Source of the DNA: Shewanella gaetbuli
Lineage (GTDB): Bacteria > Pseudomonadota > Gammaproteobacteria > Enterobacterales > Shewanellaceae
NCBI RefSeq assembly: GCF_023284065.1
Contig: NZ_JAKIKP010000012.1
Location: 1-64,000, forward strand
DNA length: 64,000 bases
Direction of reading: 5' to 3'
This document shows positions 1 through 7,589 of the stretch, in pieces. Position numbers and translations under genes: made by a program. Each line of letters begins with the position of its first letter. Position 1 is the first letter of the stretch. Under the pieces are notes generated by a model. It saw only the letters and a program-made list of their open reading frames with translations. It searched no databases and was not told the DNA's origin.

Positions 1-39
1 GTCTGGCTTGCTGCATACACCTTGTGTTTGCTGCTGTGC

Positions 40-130
40 CGTGTCAGTGGATGCGCATTATAGGGAGCTCAGATTTTTGCGCAACCCCTTTTTTGAAGTT
101 TTTTGCAAAAACATATCTGACGGGGTGTTT
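40..130 (-). promoter_or_regulatory. rRNA operon P1-type promoter, reading leftward off the window
   Basis: On the minus strand there is a -35 element TTGCGC (79-84), a 16-bp spacer and a perfect -10 TATAAT (57-62). These are followed by a GC-rich discriminator GCGCATCC and then CACTGACACGG, with a predicted start near 48. From the -10 onward this closely matches the E. coli rrn P1 promoters as I remember them, including the 16-bp spacer. The A/T tracts upstream of the -35 (85-130) look like an UP element. I infer that an rRNA operon lies just left of the window and is transcribed away from it. The rRNA genes themselves are not in the window. Confidence 0.85.
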
Positions 131-146
131 TTTCAACGAAACGTAT

Positions 147-174
147 AAAAAAGGGGCTAAACGCCCCCTTTTTT
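147..174 (-). terminator. Rho-independent terminator after ccoG (bidirectional)
   Basis: A GC stem (GGGGC paired with GCCCC) with a TAAAC loop is flanked by A6 on the left and T6 on the right, so it can work on both strands. It lies about 35 bp past the ccoG stop and just upstream of the rRNA-type promoter, separating the two units. Confidence 0.85.
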
Positions 175-209
175 ATCGTGTTTATCTGTTTAATGGTGCT
201 ATTGAGAAG

Positions 210-1640
210 TTACATTTCCCCGAAGAAACGGGTTTCTTGGGTAGTAATAACTTGTTTTCCATCGATTGTGGCTTCTACAACTATATTAATGTTGGTAATG
301 GTACGTTTTAATTCAACAGGATCGACTGCAACACTAATAGGTAGAGTTAATACTTCACCCCCTTCTAGCGAAATCGAGTCAGGTCCAATCCATTTAGCGT
401 TATTCAAACCATCAACACTTAATTTATATTGGTGTTTTGCTTCTGTCTTATTGAGAATCTTAATAGTGAAGGTGTTTTCAATTTCACCACGATTATTTTC
501 TCTGTATAAAGCATTACGATCTCGAATCACATCCATTCTTACTGGTGCGATAGTTGCGCTAGCATAGATGAATACCAATACCATTACCGTTAGAACTACA
601 CCATAACCAACTAACTTAGGTCTGAGTACTTTTTCGTTTATGCCTTCTAATTTGTTTTCGGTGGTGTAGTTAATTAATCCTTTGTCATAGCCCATGCGCT
701 CCATTGTGGTATCACACGCATCAATACAGGCGCCGCAATTAATACACTCGTATTGGAGTCCATTTCGAATATCAATTCCTGTCGGACAAACTTGTACACA
801 TAAATCACAGTCTATGCAGTCACCTAGCCCTAATGCTTTTGGGTCAGCTTTACGTGATCTAGGGCCACGGGTTTCACCACGTTTTGTGTCATAACCTACT
901 ATATAAGTATTTTTATCAAACATTGCCGCTTGGAATCGCGCGTAAGGACACATATGAATGCACATAATTTCACGCATCCAACCTGCATTACCATATGTTG
1001 CTATAGTGAAGAAGATTACCCAAAAATATATGCTGCCATCTGCATTAAGGGTAAAGACGTCTATATAAACCTCTCTAGTAGGGACAAAGTAAGACACAAA
1101 TGTCATAGCCGTTAATAATGACACTAGTATCCAAGCACCATGTTTAGCTGTTTTTCGCCATACTTTATTAAAGCTCCACGGCATTTGGTCTAACTTGATA
1201 CGTTTATTACGTGCCCCTTCTAGTTTTTCTTCAAACCAGATGAAGATAAATGTCCAAACAGTTTGCGGACAAGTGTAGCCGCACCAGACTCGCCCTAAAT
1301 ATGTAGTAACGAAAAAAAGTCCAAAAGCAGCTATCATAAATAGTGCAGCTAATAGGGTAAGATCTTGCGGCCATATGGTTAAACCAAAGACATGAAATTT
1401 TTGCTCGGCTAAATTGAACCAGACGGCTTGCCTGTCTCCCCATGGAATCCATGGCAGAATAAGAAAGAAGAGCATGGCAACCCATCCCATTCGACGACGT
1501 AGTGAACTCCATAGTCCATCAACGGCGCGAACATATATTCGATTGCGTGGGTTAAAGCGGTCAGCTTTGCTAACATCGGGCTGGTGAATCTTAATGCGAT
1601 TTTGTTTGGAAAAATCCTTTGATTTTGACTCTATTGTCAT
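210..1640 (-). CDS. ccoG: Cytochrome c oxidase accessory protein CcoG (RdxA/FixG family)
   Basis: This is a membrane iron-sulfur protein of the CcoG/FixG/RdxA family, which handles copper for assembly of cbb3-type oxidase. Membrane segments are visible near residues 52-68, 90-112, 165-187, 203-220 and 341-361. Two complete 4Fe-4S ligand sets lie at Cys275/278/281/285 and Cys299/302/305/309. A second Cys motif, WCGYTCPQ, is at 119-126. The last ~115 residues after the final membrane helix are a beta-rich periplasmic domain (FixG C-terminal, Ig-like). The length of 476 aa is normal for the family. The gene stands alone here: ccoNOPQ and ccoHIS are not in the window. A strong terminator follows. 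Identification is confident. Confidence 0.95.
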   Translation of the reverse strand: MTIESKSKDFSKQNRIKIHQPDVSKADRFNPRNRIYVRAVDGLWSSLRRRMGWVAMLFFLILPWIPWGDRQAVWFNLAEQKFHVFGLTIWPQDLTLLAALFMIAAFGLFFVTTYLGRVWCGYTCPQTVWTFIFIWFEEKLEGARNKRIKLDQMPWSFNKVWRKTAKHGAWILVSLLTAMTFVSYFVPTREVYIDVFTLNADGSIYFWVIFFTIATYGNAGWMREIMCIHMCPYARFQAAMFDKNTYIVGYDTKRGETRGPRSRKADPKALGLGDCIDCDLCVQVCPTGIDIRNGLQYECINCGACIDACDTTMERMGYDKGLINYTTENKLEGINEKVLRPKLVGYGVVLTVMVLVFIYASATIAPVRMDVIRDRNALYRENNRGEIENTFTIKILNKTEAKHQYKLSVDGLNNAKWIGPDSISLEGGEVLTLPISVAVDPVELKRTITNINIVVEATIDGKQVITTQETRFFGEM

Positions 1641-1718
1641 TTTACAGCCTTACTACATTAACATTACAAAGAAACTGGAATAGTATATCCCTTTTCTAAC
1701 ATTAAATTGGATCAAAAA

Positions 1719-2069
1719 ATGAGAGGTTGGATAGGTTTAGCCATAATTGCTGGCACTATTTTTTATTTTGCCACCGAAACAGACAAGTTAGATGAACCTA
1801 TAGAGTATATAGAAAACATCTTTAAAAAAGCAGATAAAAAAGTCACCTCAATGACAGGAACGAAGATTCAACGAGTAGATACCTCGATTCCAAAATTAAA
1901 AGAATCGATATATGAGCGATTATCTACTGTTGAGATCCGTGAATTAGATGGGGTCTTTATTGATCAAGAAGCCATTGCCGACTTTAAAGAACAATATTGT
2001 ACTGGTTCTCGCAGTACCCACCCTGTTTTTAGTCGAGAAAATTTACAATTTATCTGTGACAAGATTTAG
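1719..2069 (+). CDS. Small membrane-anchored protein of unknown function
   Basis: I do not recognise this family. The frame is open from a TTG at 1707, but the ATG at 1719 (MRGWIGLAIIAG) is the likelier start. It gives a 116-aa protein beginning with one hydrophobic segment (about residues 4-18, ending in FYFATETD). The rest is soluble and charged, with no cysteine pattern or enzyme motif that I can name, and ends in a region with two cysteines (YCTGS and FICDK). It is divergent from ccoG, sharing a ~80-bp intergenic region, and precedes menB on the same strand. It is probably an inner-membrane-anchored periplasmic or cytoplasmic protein. Confidence 0.6.
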   Translation: MRGWIGLAIIAGTIFYFATETDKLDEPIEYIENIFKKADKKVTSMTGTKIQRVDTSIPKLKESIYERLSTVEIRELDGVFIDQEAIADFKEQYCTGSRSTHPVFSRENLQFICDKI

Positions 2070-2150
2070 TTAACGATTTTATCCTCGCTAGATTGACCTG
2101 CCAATAAATACAACCTAGCCTTTGGGTAATTGATTGAAAAAGGCTAGGAA

Positions 2151-3056
2151 ATGATGACAACCCCTGTTTCTGATATTTTTGACCCCACTCGTTGGGATGA
2201 AGTAAGCGGCTTTAACTTTGACGATATCACCTATCACAGAGCTAAAGACCAAGGCACGGTAAGAATTGCGATTAATCGCCCTGACTGCCTTAACTCTTTC
2301 CGTCCTAAAACGGTAGATGAACTTTATACCGCGTTGGATCATGCACGCCAATGGTCAGATGTTGGCTGTGTATTATTGACGGGTAACGGACCCTCTGCAA
2401 AAGGGCAATATTCATTTTGCGCTGGCGGAGATCAACGTATTCGAGGCAAAGATGGCTATAAATATGAAGGAGAAGGTGAACACCAACCCGATGTAGCCAA
2501 AATGGGGCGATTACATATATTAGAAGTACAAAGACTGATCCGCTTTATGCCTAAAGTGGTCATTGCCGTTGTTCCAGGCTGGGCTGTTGGTGGCGGTCAT
2601 AGCTTACATGTTGTATGTGATTTAACGTTAGCCTCAAAAGAACACGCTATATTCAAACAAACCGACCCAGATGTCGGCAGTTTTGATTCAGGTTATGGCA
2701 GTGCTTATTTAGCGAAAATGATTGGCCAAAAACGTGCTCGAGAAATTTTCTTTTTAGGCTTTAACTATAGTGCTGAAGAAGCGTTTGATATGGGAATGGT
2801 GAACCGTGCCATTCCTCATGCAGAACTTGAAACCGAAGCGTTGAATTGGGCTAAGGAAATTAACAGCAAGTCACCCACTGCAATGCGTATGCTTAAATAC
2901 GGCTTTAATTTACCTGATGATGGTTTAGTGGGTCAGCAGCTATTTGCCGGTGAAGCGACTCGTTTAGCTTATGGCACCGATGAAGCTCAGGAAGGACGTG
3001 ATGCCTTTTTAGAAAAACGCGACCAAGATTTTTCTAAGTTCCCTTGGCATTATTAA
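2151..3056 (+). CDS. menB: 1,4-dihydroxy-2-naphthoyl-CoA synthase
   Basis: MenB closes the second ring in menaquinone synthesis, converting o-succinylbenzoyl-CoA to 1,4-dihydroxy-2-naphthoyl-CoA in the cytoplasm. The crotonase-fold signatures are present: CAGGDQ (90-95) and GWAVGGGH (143-150) form the oxyanion hole, DVGSFDSGYGS (174-184) supplies active-site residues, and the C-terminal FSKFPWHY tail is typical of MenB. The length of 301 aa resembles the longer MenB branch. Adjacent ATG codons at 2151 and 2154 could both serve as start; the AGGA at 2146-2149 lies very close, so 2154 is possible. The other men genes are not nearby. Menaquinone would fit an anaerobically respiring organism such as Shewanella. 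Confidence 0.93.
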   Translation: MMTTPVSDIFDPTRWDEVSGFNFDDITYHRAKDQGTVRIAINRPDCLNSFRPKTVDELYTALDHARQWSDVGCVLLTGNGPSAKGQYSFCAGGDQRIRGKDGYKYEGEGEHQPDVAKMGRLHILEVQRLIRFMPKVVIAVVPGWAVGGGHSLHVVCDLTLASKEHAIFKQTDPDVGSFDSGYGSAYLAKMIGQKRAREIFFLGFNYSAEEAFDMGMVNRAIPHAELETEALNWAKEINSKSPTAMRMLKYGFNLPDDGLVGQQLFAGEATRLAYGTDEAQEGRDAFLEKRDQDFSKFPWHY

Positions 3057-3091
3057 TCATCATTACAGCATTCTATACTCATTATTCAACC

Positions 3092-3119
3092 TGCCTATCT
3101 ATTCGATAGGCATTTTTTA
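3092..3119 (+). terminator. Rho-independent terminator after menB
   Basis: An 8-bp stem, TGCCTATC paired with GATAGGCA, with a 5-nt loop is followed by six T residues. It sits 36 bp after the menB stop. Confidence 0.85.
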
Positions 3120-3187
3120 TTCCTAGCGCTCCTTTAATTAAACGAACTTGTCGATAACCTTAATCGGACAATACCTGTTTACAACAC

Positions 3188-3208
3188 AAATGATAACGAT
3201 TATCATTT
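3188..3208. promoter_or_regulatory. Fur box upstream of the DUF2061 gene
   Basis: This is a perfect palindrome with 9-bp arms, AAATGATAA and TTATCATTT, around a central CGA. It matches the known Fur box consensus built on GATAAT/ATTATC hexamers. It ends 28 bp before the start of the downstream gene, where bound Fur would block transcription. Iron-repressed expression is inferred. Confidence 0.85.
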
Positions 3209-3236
3209 TCAAAAATTAAACATTAGGAATATTATC

Positions 3237-3440
3237 ATGAAAAAAACTGCCTCTTTTGCCATCTTACACTTTAGTGTTGCTTTCACTATTACTTACTTAT
3301 TAACAGGCTCTTTGGTTATTGGTGGTGCGGTCGCACTAGTTGAGCCAATGGTTAACACGGTAGTTTTTTACTTCCATGAAAAAGTCTGGAAGCGTATTGA
3401 AGCTAAGAACCTAGCCGCTAATGCCGTGGTACAAGCTTAG
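3237..3440 (+). CDS. DUF2061 family small membrane protein, probably iron-regulated
   Basis: The 67-aa protein has two hydrophobic stretches (about residues 5-22 and 24-46) and the motif HEKVWKRIEAK near the C-terminus. Together these are the hallmarks of DUF2061 membrane proteins, whose function is unknown. The start is well placed after the TTAGGAATATTATC leader. A perfect Fur box directly upstream links it to iron status, although no iron gene sits next to it. It forms a single-gene unit between the menB terminator and the pst region. The family call is fairly sure; the role is not known. Confidence 0.8.
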   Translation: MKKTASFAILHFSVAFTITYLLTGSLVIGGAVALVEPMVNTVVFYFHEKVWKRIEAKNLAANAVVQA

Positions 3441-3452
3441 CGTTAAAGTCCT

Positions 3453-3470
3453 TTGTCATAAAACTTTCAC
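3453..3470 (+). promoter_or_regulatory. Distal Pho-box-like site
   Basis: Two 7-mers, TTGTCAT and CTTTCAC, are separated by AAAA, the 7-4-7 spacing of PhoB boxes (known consensus CTGTCAT, four A/T, CTGTCAC). By eye 16 of 18 positions agree. It lies about 390 bp upstream of pstS, and no clear -10 follows at the usual distance. It could be a second PhoB contact for pst or a relic promoter. Confidence 0.5.
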
Positions 3471-3556
3471 AAAACTATTTTGTTATCAATTTGAAACAAA
3501 AGTTAGCTTACAACGACAACCCCCTGCTTAATTAAAGCTTAACTCATCATTAATAA

Positions 3557-3835
3557 TCAATATCTTAGGCCGACACGTTTAACACTCATCCCCTTAAAGC
3601 GCTGAACTTGTACAAATAAGCTATTTAAGAATCGACTGCTCAATAATATTTTCACTCCACCTGCAGCCACACCCGCATAACAAAAGCCAAACTTGCTAAT
3701 AACACCTACCGCTGCACCAGCAAATGTCACCCCAAAACCACTGTAACTTTACTGTCATATTCATCGGTTTTAATGCAGCGGCTCCAAACGAGGCAAGTAC
3801 ATTGCTAACGCTTATTGCAGTCAAGGTTGCATTGA
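3557..3835 (-). pseudogene. Possible degraded reading frame in the pst upstream region
   Basis: The 423-bp interval before pstS has no intact gene, but the minus strand reads like damaged protein code. One frame (about 3835 down to 3735) gives hydrophobic residues beginning NATLTAISVSNVLASFG. A different frame then continues from 3748 to a TGA at 3557-3559, containing AGAAVGVISKFGFCYAGVAAG and a basic tail. The two frames do not join without a frameshift. The composition resembles a membrane protein, but I cannot name the family. The proximal Pho box and -10 lie inside it on the opposite strand, so the present function of the interval is probably regulatory. The call is tentative. Confidence 0.35.
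3741..3774 (+). promoter_or_regulatory. Pho box and -10 of the pst promoter
   Basis: CTGTAAC (3741-3747) and CTGTCAT (3752-3758) are direct repeats 4 bp apart, an almost ideal PhoB box. A -10-like TTTAAT lies 10 bp downstream at 3769-3774, the standard geometry when PhoB replaces the -35 element. The 5' leader to pstS would be about 85 nt. Confidence 0.8.
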
Positions 3836-3863
3836 TAAAACACTATTGAAAGTAGGAAAAAAG

Positions 3864-4673
3864 ATGAAAAAGGTCATTGGCTTATTAACCGCAGTTGGCT
3901 TATTAACTGCGCCATTAGCAAACGCTGAAACCGTTACAGTTTCAGGCTCAACCTCGGTTGCACACGTTATGGAAGTTTTAGCTGAAAACTACCAAAACAA
4001 AGCACAAAAGAGTGTTGAAGTCCAAAGCACAGGATCTTCAGCGGGAATTCGCGCCGCCAAAGAGGGTACCAGCATGCTAGGGATGTCATCTCGTAATATT
4101 AAAGACAACGAACTAAACAGCGAAATAAAGGAAGTGGTTATTGCTCGTGACGGTATTGCCGCTGCCGTTAATAAAGCCAATCCTGTAAAAGATTTAACTC
4201 AACAACAAATTTCTAAAATATACCGTGGTGAAATCACTAATTGGAGTGAAGTGAGTGGCGAAGCTCGTCCAATCGTTGTGGTAACTCGTGAGAATGGTTC
4301 AGGTACTCGTGGTGCATTTGAAGAAATCATGGATTTACAACGTACTGTAAATGGCCACAAAGTCACAGCAATTACTCCAACAGCTCAAGTGGGTAATGGT
4401 AACGGTATGATTAAAACCATTGTTGCTAACAACCCCTATGCAATTGGATATATTTCACTGGGTTCTGTAGATGACTCACTACAAGCATTAAGTGTTAACG
4501 GTGTTGCAGCCAGTGATGAAAACATCGCAGCTGGAGATTATCACATTGCTCGCCCATTCATTTTATTAGTGAATAACAAGCCTCACCCAAGTGCGCAATC
4601 ATTTGTTGATTTCATTATGTCTAACGATGGCCAAAGCATCATTGCTGAACAAGGTTATATTCGCGTTCAGTAA
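3864..4673 (+). CDS. pstS: Phosphate ABC transporter, periplasmic phosphate-binding protein
   Basis: PstS captures phosphate in the periplasm and delivers it to PstCA. The ATG at 3864 is chosen because TAGGAAA sits just upstream and the protein then begins with a clean signal peptide (MKKVIGLLTAVGLLTAPLANA), cleaved before ETVTVSGS. An earlier in-frame TTG at 3846 would spoil the ribosome-binding site. Family motifs include VSGSTSVAH near the mature N-terminus, QSTGSSAGI, and RENGSGTRGAFE in the phosphate-binding loop. The 270-aa length puts it in the shorter PBP-like PstS class rather than the 346-aa E. coli type. It is the first gene of pstSCAB, behind a Pho box. Confidence 0.92.
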   Translation: MKKVIGLLTAVGLLTAPLANAETVTVSGSTSVAHVMEVLAENYQNKAQKSVEVQSTGSSAGIRAAKEGTSMLGMSSRNIKDNELNSEIKEVVIARDGIAAAVNKANPVKDLTQQQISKIYRGEITNWSEVSGEARPIVVVTRENGSGTRGAFEEIMDLQRTVNGHKVTAITPTAQVGNGNGMIKTIVANNPYAIGYISLGSVDDSLQALSVNGVAASDENIAAGDYHIARPFILLVNNKPHPSAQSFVDFIMSNDGQSIIAEQGYIRVQ

Positions 4674-4692
4674 TTAATACTCAAGCTTAAAC

Positions 4693-4715
4693 GAGGAGCT
4701 TAAGCTCCTCTTTGT
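4693..4715 (+). terminator. Hairpin between pstS and pstC (attenuator or stability loop)
   Basis: A perfect self-complementary 18-mer, with arms GAGGAGCTT and AAGCTCCTC, is followed by TTTGTT. It lies 20 bp after the pstS stop. Such loops commonly raise binding-protein mRNA relative to the permease genes, either by partial termination or by 3'-end protection. Confidence 0.65.
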
Positions 4716-4754
4716 TATTCCCACAATTAATCATCTGCAACACCCTGAGGTTAA

Positions 4755-5663
4755 ATGATGAACACGATAACGAAGGCCCAGATTAAAGGGCTACAACTAG
4801 AACCTAACAAAGCAATAGATATGAAAGAGATATTCTTTCACCTGCTTTTTTTATCTAGTGCCATGGTGGGTGTTTTATCAGTCTGTACCATTGGATGGTT
4901 TGTATTTAACGAAGGACTACCTGCCATTAGTGAAGCAGGTGTTGTTGAATTTATAACAGGTAAAGAATGGCTGCCTCCGGCCTTATACGGCATTTTACCG
5001 ATGATCGTTGCCTCAATTATTTCGACCACTGGCGCAGTGATTATTGGGGTTCCCATTGCTATTTTAACCGCGGTATTTTTAGCTGAAATTGCCCCTAAGT
5101 GGCTTGCGGATATTGTCCGCCCTGCTGTAGAGCTTTTAGCAGGCATTCCTTCTGTAGTTTATGGCTTTTTTGGACTCGTTATTATTGTCCCTGCCATTGA
5201 AACGCTTTTTAACATTCCTGCTGGTAACACAATTTTAGCGGGAATCATTGTATTGGCCATTATGATTTTGCCAACGGTTATCACCATTTCTGAAACCTCC
5301 ATTAGAGCGTTACCGCCTATTTATAAAGAAGGAGCATTAGCGCTTGGTGCATCGCACATTTATAGCGTATGCAAAGTGTTAATTCCTGCGGCCAAAAGCG
5401 GAATTTTAACCGCTGTGGCATTAGGTGTAGCACGAGCAATAGGTGAAACCATGGCCATTATTATGGTGATGGGAAACGCGCCAGCCATGCCAGGTTCTCT
5501 ATTAGAACCCGCCAGAACCCTTACCGCTAATATTGCAATGGAAATGTCTTATGCAACAGGCGTTCATGCCAGTGCACTTTATGCTACAGGTATTGTATTG
5601 CTTGCGTTTATCGTGCTGCTAAACGGCTCATTGTTATATTTAAATAGAAAAAGAGCTTACTAA
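4755..5663 (+). CDS. pstC: Phosphate ABC transporter permease PstC
   Basis: This is one of the two membrane subunits of the high-affinity phosphate transporter. Six hydrophobic segments span roughly residues 27-52, 78-105, 117-150, 155-178, 213-238 and 272-296. The cytoplasmic EAA loop reads EGALALGASHIYSVCKVLIPAA, the typical ATPase-docking motif. A GAGG at 4746-4749 precedes tandem ATGs at 4755 and 4758. It is separated from pstS by an 81-bp spacer with a hairpin, and its stop is 1 nt before the pstA start, so the two permeases are translationally coupled. At 302 aa it is slightly shorter than E. coli PstC. Confidence 0.92.
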   Translation: MMNTITKAQIKGLQLEPNKAIDMKEIFFHLLFLSSAMVGVLSVCTIGWFVFNEGLPAISEAGVVEFITGKEWLPPALYGILPMIVASIISTTGAVIIGVPIAILTAVFLAEIAPKWLADIVRPAVELLAGIPSVVYGFFGLVIIVPAIETLFNIPAGNTILAGIIVLAIMILPTVITISETSIRALPPIYKEGALALGASHIYSVCKVLIPAAKSGILTAVALGVARAIGETMAIIMVMGNAPAMPGSLLEPARTLTANIAMEMSYATGVHASALYATGIVLLAFIVLLNGSLLYLNRKRAY

Positions 5664-5664
5664 T

Positions 5665-6534
5665 ATGTCTCAGTATATCGATCCTAAAACCTCACTTGCT
5701 AGACAGCGCAAAGACAAACTGCTTTATAAAGCCGTTTGGGGCGCAGCCGCGATTACCATTTTGTTCTTATTGTGGGTGGTTTGGCACATCTTATCTAACG
5801 GCCTAAGCCATGTGAGCTGGGAGTTCATTACCGGAGCCTATACCCGTATTGGTGAAGCTTCTGGTATTTGGGCAATGATTGTTTCTACCATATATATGGT
5901 GTTGTTATCACTGGCTTTTGCTGCACCTATCGGCATTATGACCGCTATTTACTTAACTGAATACGCCAAGCTCGGCAGTAAAATGGTACAGGTTATTCGT
6001 TTTTGTACCGAATCATTAGCGGGTATTCCTTCAATTGTTTATGGCTTATTTGGGATGACATTTTTTGTCACTACCTTAGGGCTGGGTTTTTCAATTTTAT
6101 CGGGCGCATTAACCTTAGCCATGCTGATCCTGCCTGTGATTATTCGCACCACAGAAGAAGCGCTTATAGCGGTTTCAATGAGTTACCGTGAAGGTGGCTA
6201 CGCACTTGGTTGTAGTAAAATTTATACCATTTGGCGCTTAATATTACCTAGCGCACTACCGGGCATTGTGACTTCAATTATTTTAAGTACCGGACGCGTT
6301 ATTGGTGAGTCAGCACCAGTATTTCTTACCGCCGGTATGGTTACACAAATACCAGAATCTGTACTGGAGTCAGGCAGAACACTCACGGTGCATTTGTATA
6401 AATTAACCCAAGAGCTATTTACCCAATATGAGTGGGATCAGGCATACGCCACCGCGACAGTATTGATTGTGTTGATATTATTTTTGAATTTAGCCACTAA
6501 GGTTATAGCCACAAAATTAAATAAATCAGCGTAG
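5665..6534 (+). CDS. pstA: Phosphate ABC transporter permease PstA
   Basis: PstA is the partner membrane subunit of PstC. Six hydrophobic segments are visible, beginning with LLYKAVWGAAAITILFLLW. The EAA loop reads EGGYALGCSKIYTIWRLILPS and matches the one in PstC in position. The family motif SLAGIPSIVYGLFG lies in the middle of the protein. The ATG follows the pstC stop after one base. At 289 aa it has the usual length. It is followed by a 73-bp spacer and then pstB. Confidence is high from sequence and operon order. Confidence 0.93.
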   Translation: MSQYIDPKTSLARQRKDKLLYKAVWGAAAITILFLLWVVWHILSNGLSHVSWEFITGAYTRIGEASGIWAMIVSTIYMVLLSLAFAAPIGIMTAIYLTEYAKLGSKMVQVIRFCTESLAGIPSIVYGLFGMTFFVTTLGLGFSILSGALTLAMLILPVIIRTTEEALIAVSMSYREGGYALGCSKIYTIWRLILPSALPGIVTSIILSTGRVIGESAPVFLTAGMVTQIPESVLESGRTLTVHLYKLTQELFTQYEWDQAYATATVLIVLILFLNLATKVIATKLNKSA

Positions 6535-6607
6535 CTGCTACAAAATGAACCAAGCAGCATAAACAGAATTCAGTTAACACGAATAGTCGTGTTTTAAAGG
6601 CTTTAAA

Positions 6608-7357
6608 ATGAATAAATTAGCAGTTAGTAACTTAGATCTTTATTACGGCGAAAATCACGCACTAAAAGATATTTCAATTAATATTCCGTCACGACAAGTC
6701 ACTGCCTTAATTGGTCCATCGGGTTGTGGTAAATCAACCCTGTTGCGCACGTTGAATAGAATGAATGACTTAGTAGCTGGGGTAAAAATATCGGGCACTG
6801 TTGCCTTTGAAGGCGAAGATATTTATGCCGATATCGACGTAAAACAATTAAGAATGCGCGTGGGCATGGTATTTCAAAAGCCCAACCCATTCCCGATGAG
6901 TATTTACGAAAACATTGCCTTTGGACTTAAAGCACAAGGCGTAAAAGACAAAGCGGTTCTAGATAAAGTGGTTGAAGACTCGTTAAGAGGCGCTGCACTT
7001 TGGGATGAAGTAAAAGACAGACTAAATTCGCCAGCATTTGGTTTATCTGGCGGACAACAGCAACGTTTGTGCATTGCCCGTGCTATTGCTATGGAGCCTG
7101 AAGTTATTCTAATGGACGAGCCCACCAGCGCACTTGACCCTATTGCCACCCATAAAATTGAAGAGTTAATGGACGAGTTACGTAAAAAGTTCACCATTGT
7201 GATTGTGACCCATTCAATGAACCAAGCTAAGCGAATTTCAGATAGAACCGCCTTTTTCTGGATGGGTGAACTGATTGAGCAAGGTGAAACTCATCAAGTG
7301 TTTAACCACCCTCAAGACTCGAGAACACGAGGTTATGTGAGTGGCGAGTTTGGTTAA
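6608..7357 (+). CDS. pstB: Phosphate ABC transporter ATPase
   Basis: PstB is the ATP-hydrolysing subunit that powers phosphate uptake. Walker [10 protein letters not shown] is at residues 36-44; [12 protein letters not shown] carries the Q-loop region; the signature LSGGQQQR and Walker [13 protein letters not shown] follow in order, then the H-loop IVTHSMNQA. The length of 249 aa is standard. It is the last gene of the cluster: no phoU follows, although PhoU commonly ends pst operons, and phoBR is also absent from the window. A strong terminator lies 30 bp downstream. Confidence 0.95.
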   Translation: MNKLAVSNLDLYYGENHALKDISINIPSRQVTALIGPSGCGKSTLLRTLNRMNDLVAGVKISGTVAFEGEDIYADIDVKQLRMRVGMVFQKPNPFPMSIYENIAFGLKAQGVKDKAVLDKVVEDSLRGAALWDEVKDRLNSPAFGLSGGQQQRLCIARAIAMEPEVILMDEPTSALDPIATHKIEELMDELRKKFTIVIVTHSMNQAKRISDRTAFFWMGELIEQGETHQVFNHPQDSRTRGYVSGEFG

Positions 7358-7386
7358 TAACTCAACACCGTTTTACTGTAGTAACA

Positions 7387-7416
7387 CTAAGGCAGCATTA
7401 GCTGCCTTAGTTGTTT
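7387..7416 (+). terminator. Terminator of pstSCAB
   Basis: A perfect 10-bp stem, CTAAGGCAGC paired with GCTGCCTTAG, with an ATTA loop is followed by TTGTTT. Confidence 0.85.
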
Positions 7417-7500
7417 ATAAAAGCCAAATTCAAAGCCGCCTTTGACAGATAAATTGATTTTAATTATTCATTTCACATTTTAAGCCTATAATTCGCTAAA

Positions 7501-7528
7501 ACAATTTATAAAGCTCTTTATAAATTGT
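7501..7528. repeat. 13-bp inverted repeat upstream of eptA
   Basis: Arms ACAATTTATAAAG (7501-7513) and CTTTATAAATTGT (7516-7528) are perfect complements around a 2-bp centre. The element lies 61 bp before the eptA start and 8 bp after a TATAAT (7487-7492) that could be the -10. It could be an operator for a dimeric regulator or an A/U hairpin in the leader. Confidence 0.6.
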
Positions 7529-7589
7529 GCTAGCCATCAACGACTCAATATTGTTAGCGAACGCATAAAAGTGTGGAGAATAACCATAA

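Noticed and set aside
7464..7492. Complete sigma-70 promoter for eptA
   Set aside because: TATAAT at 7487-7492 is good, but no convincing -35 lies 16-18 bp upstream, so I do not call a promoter.
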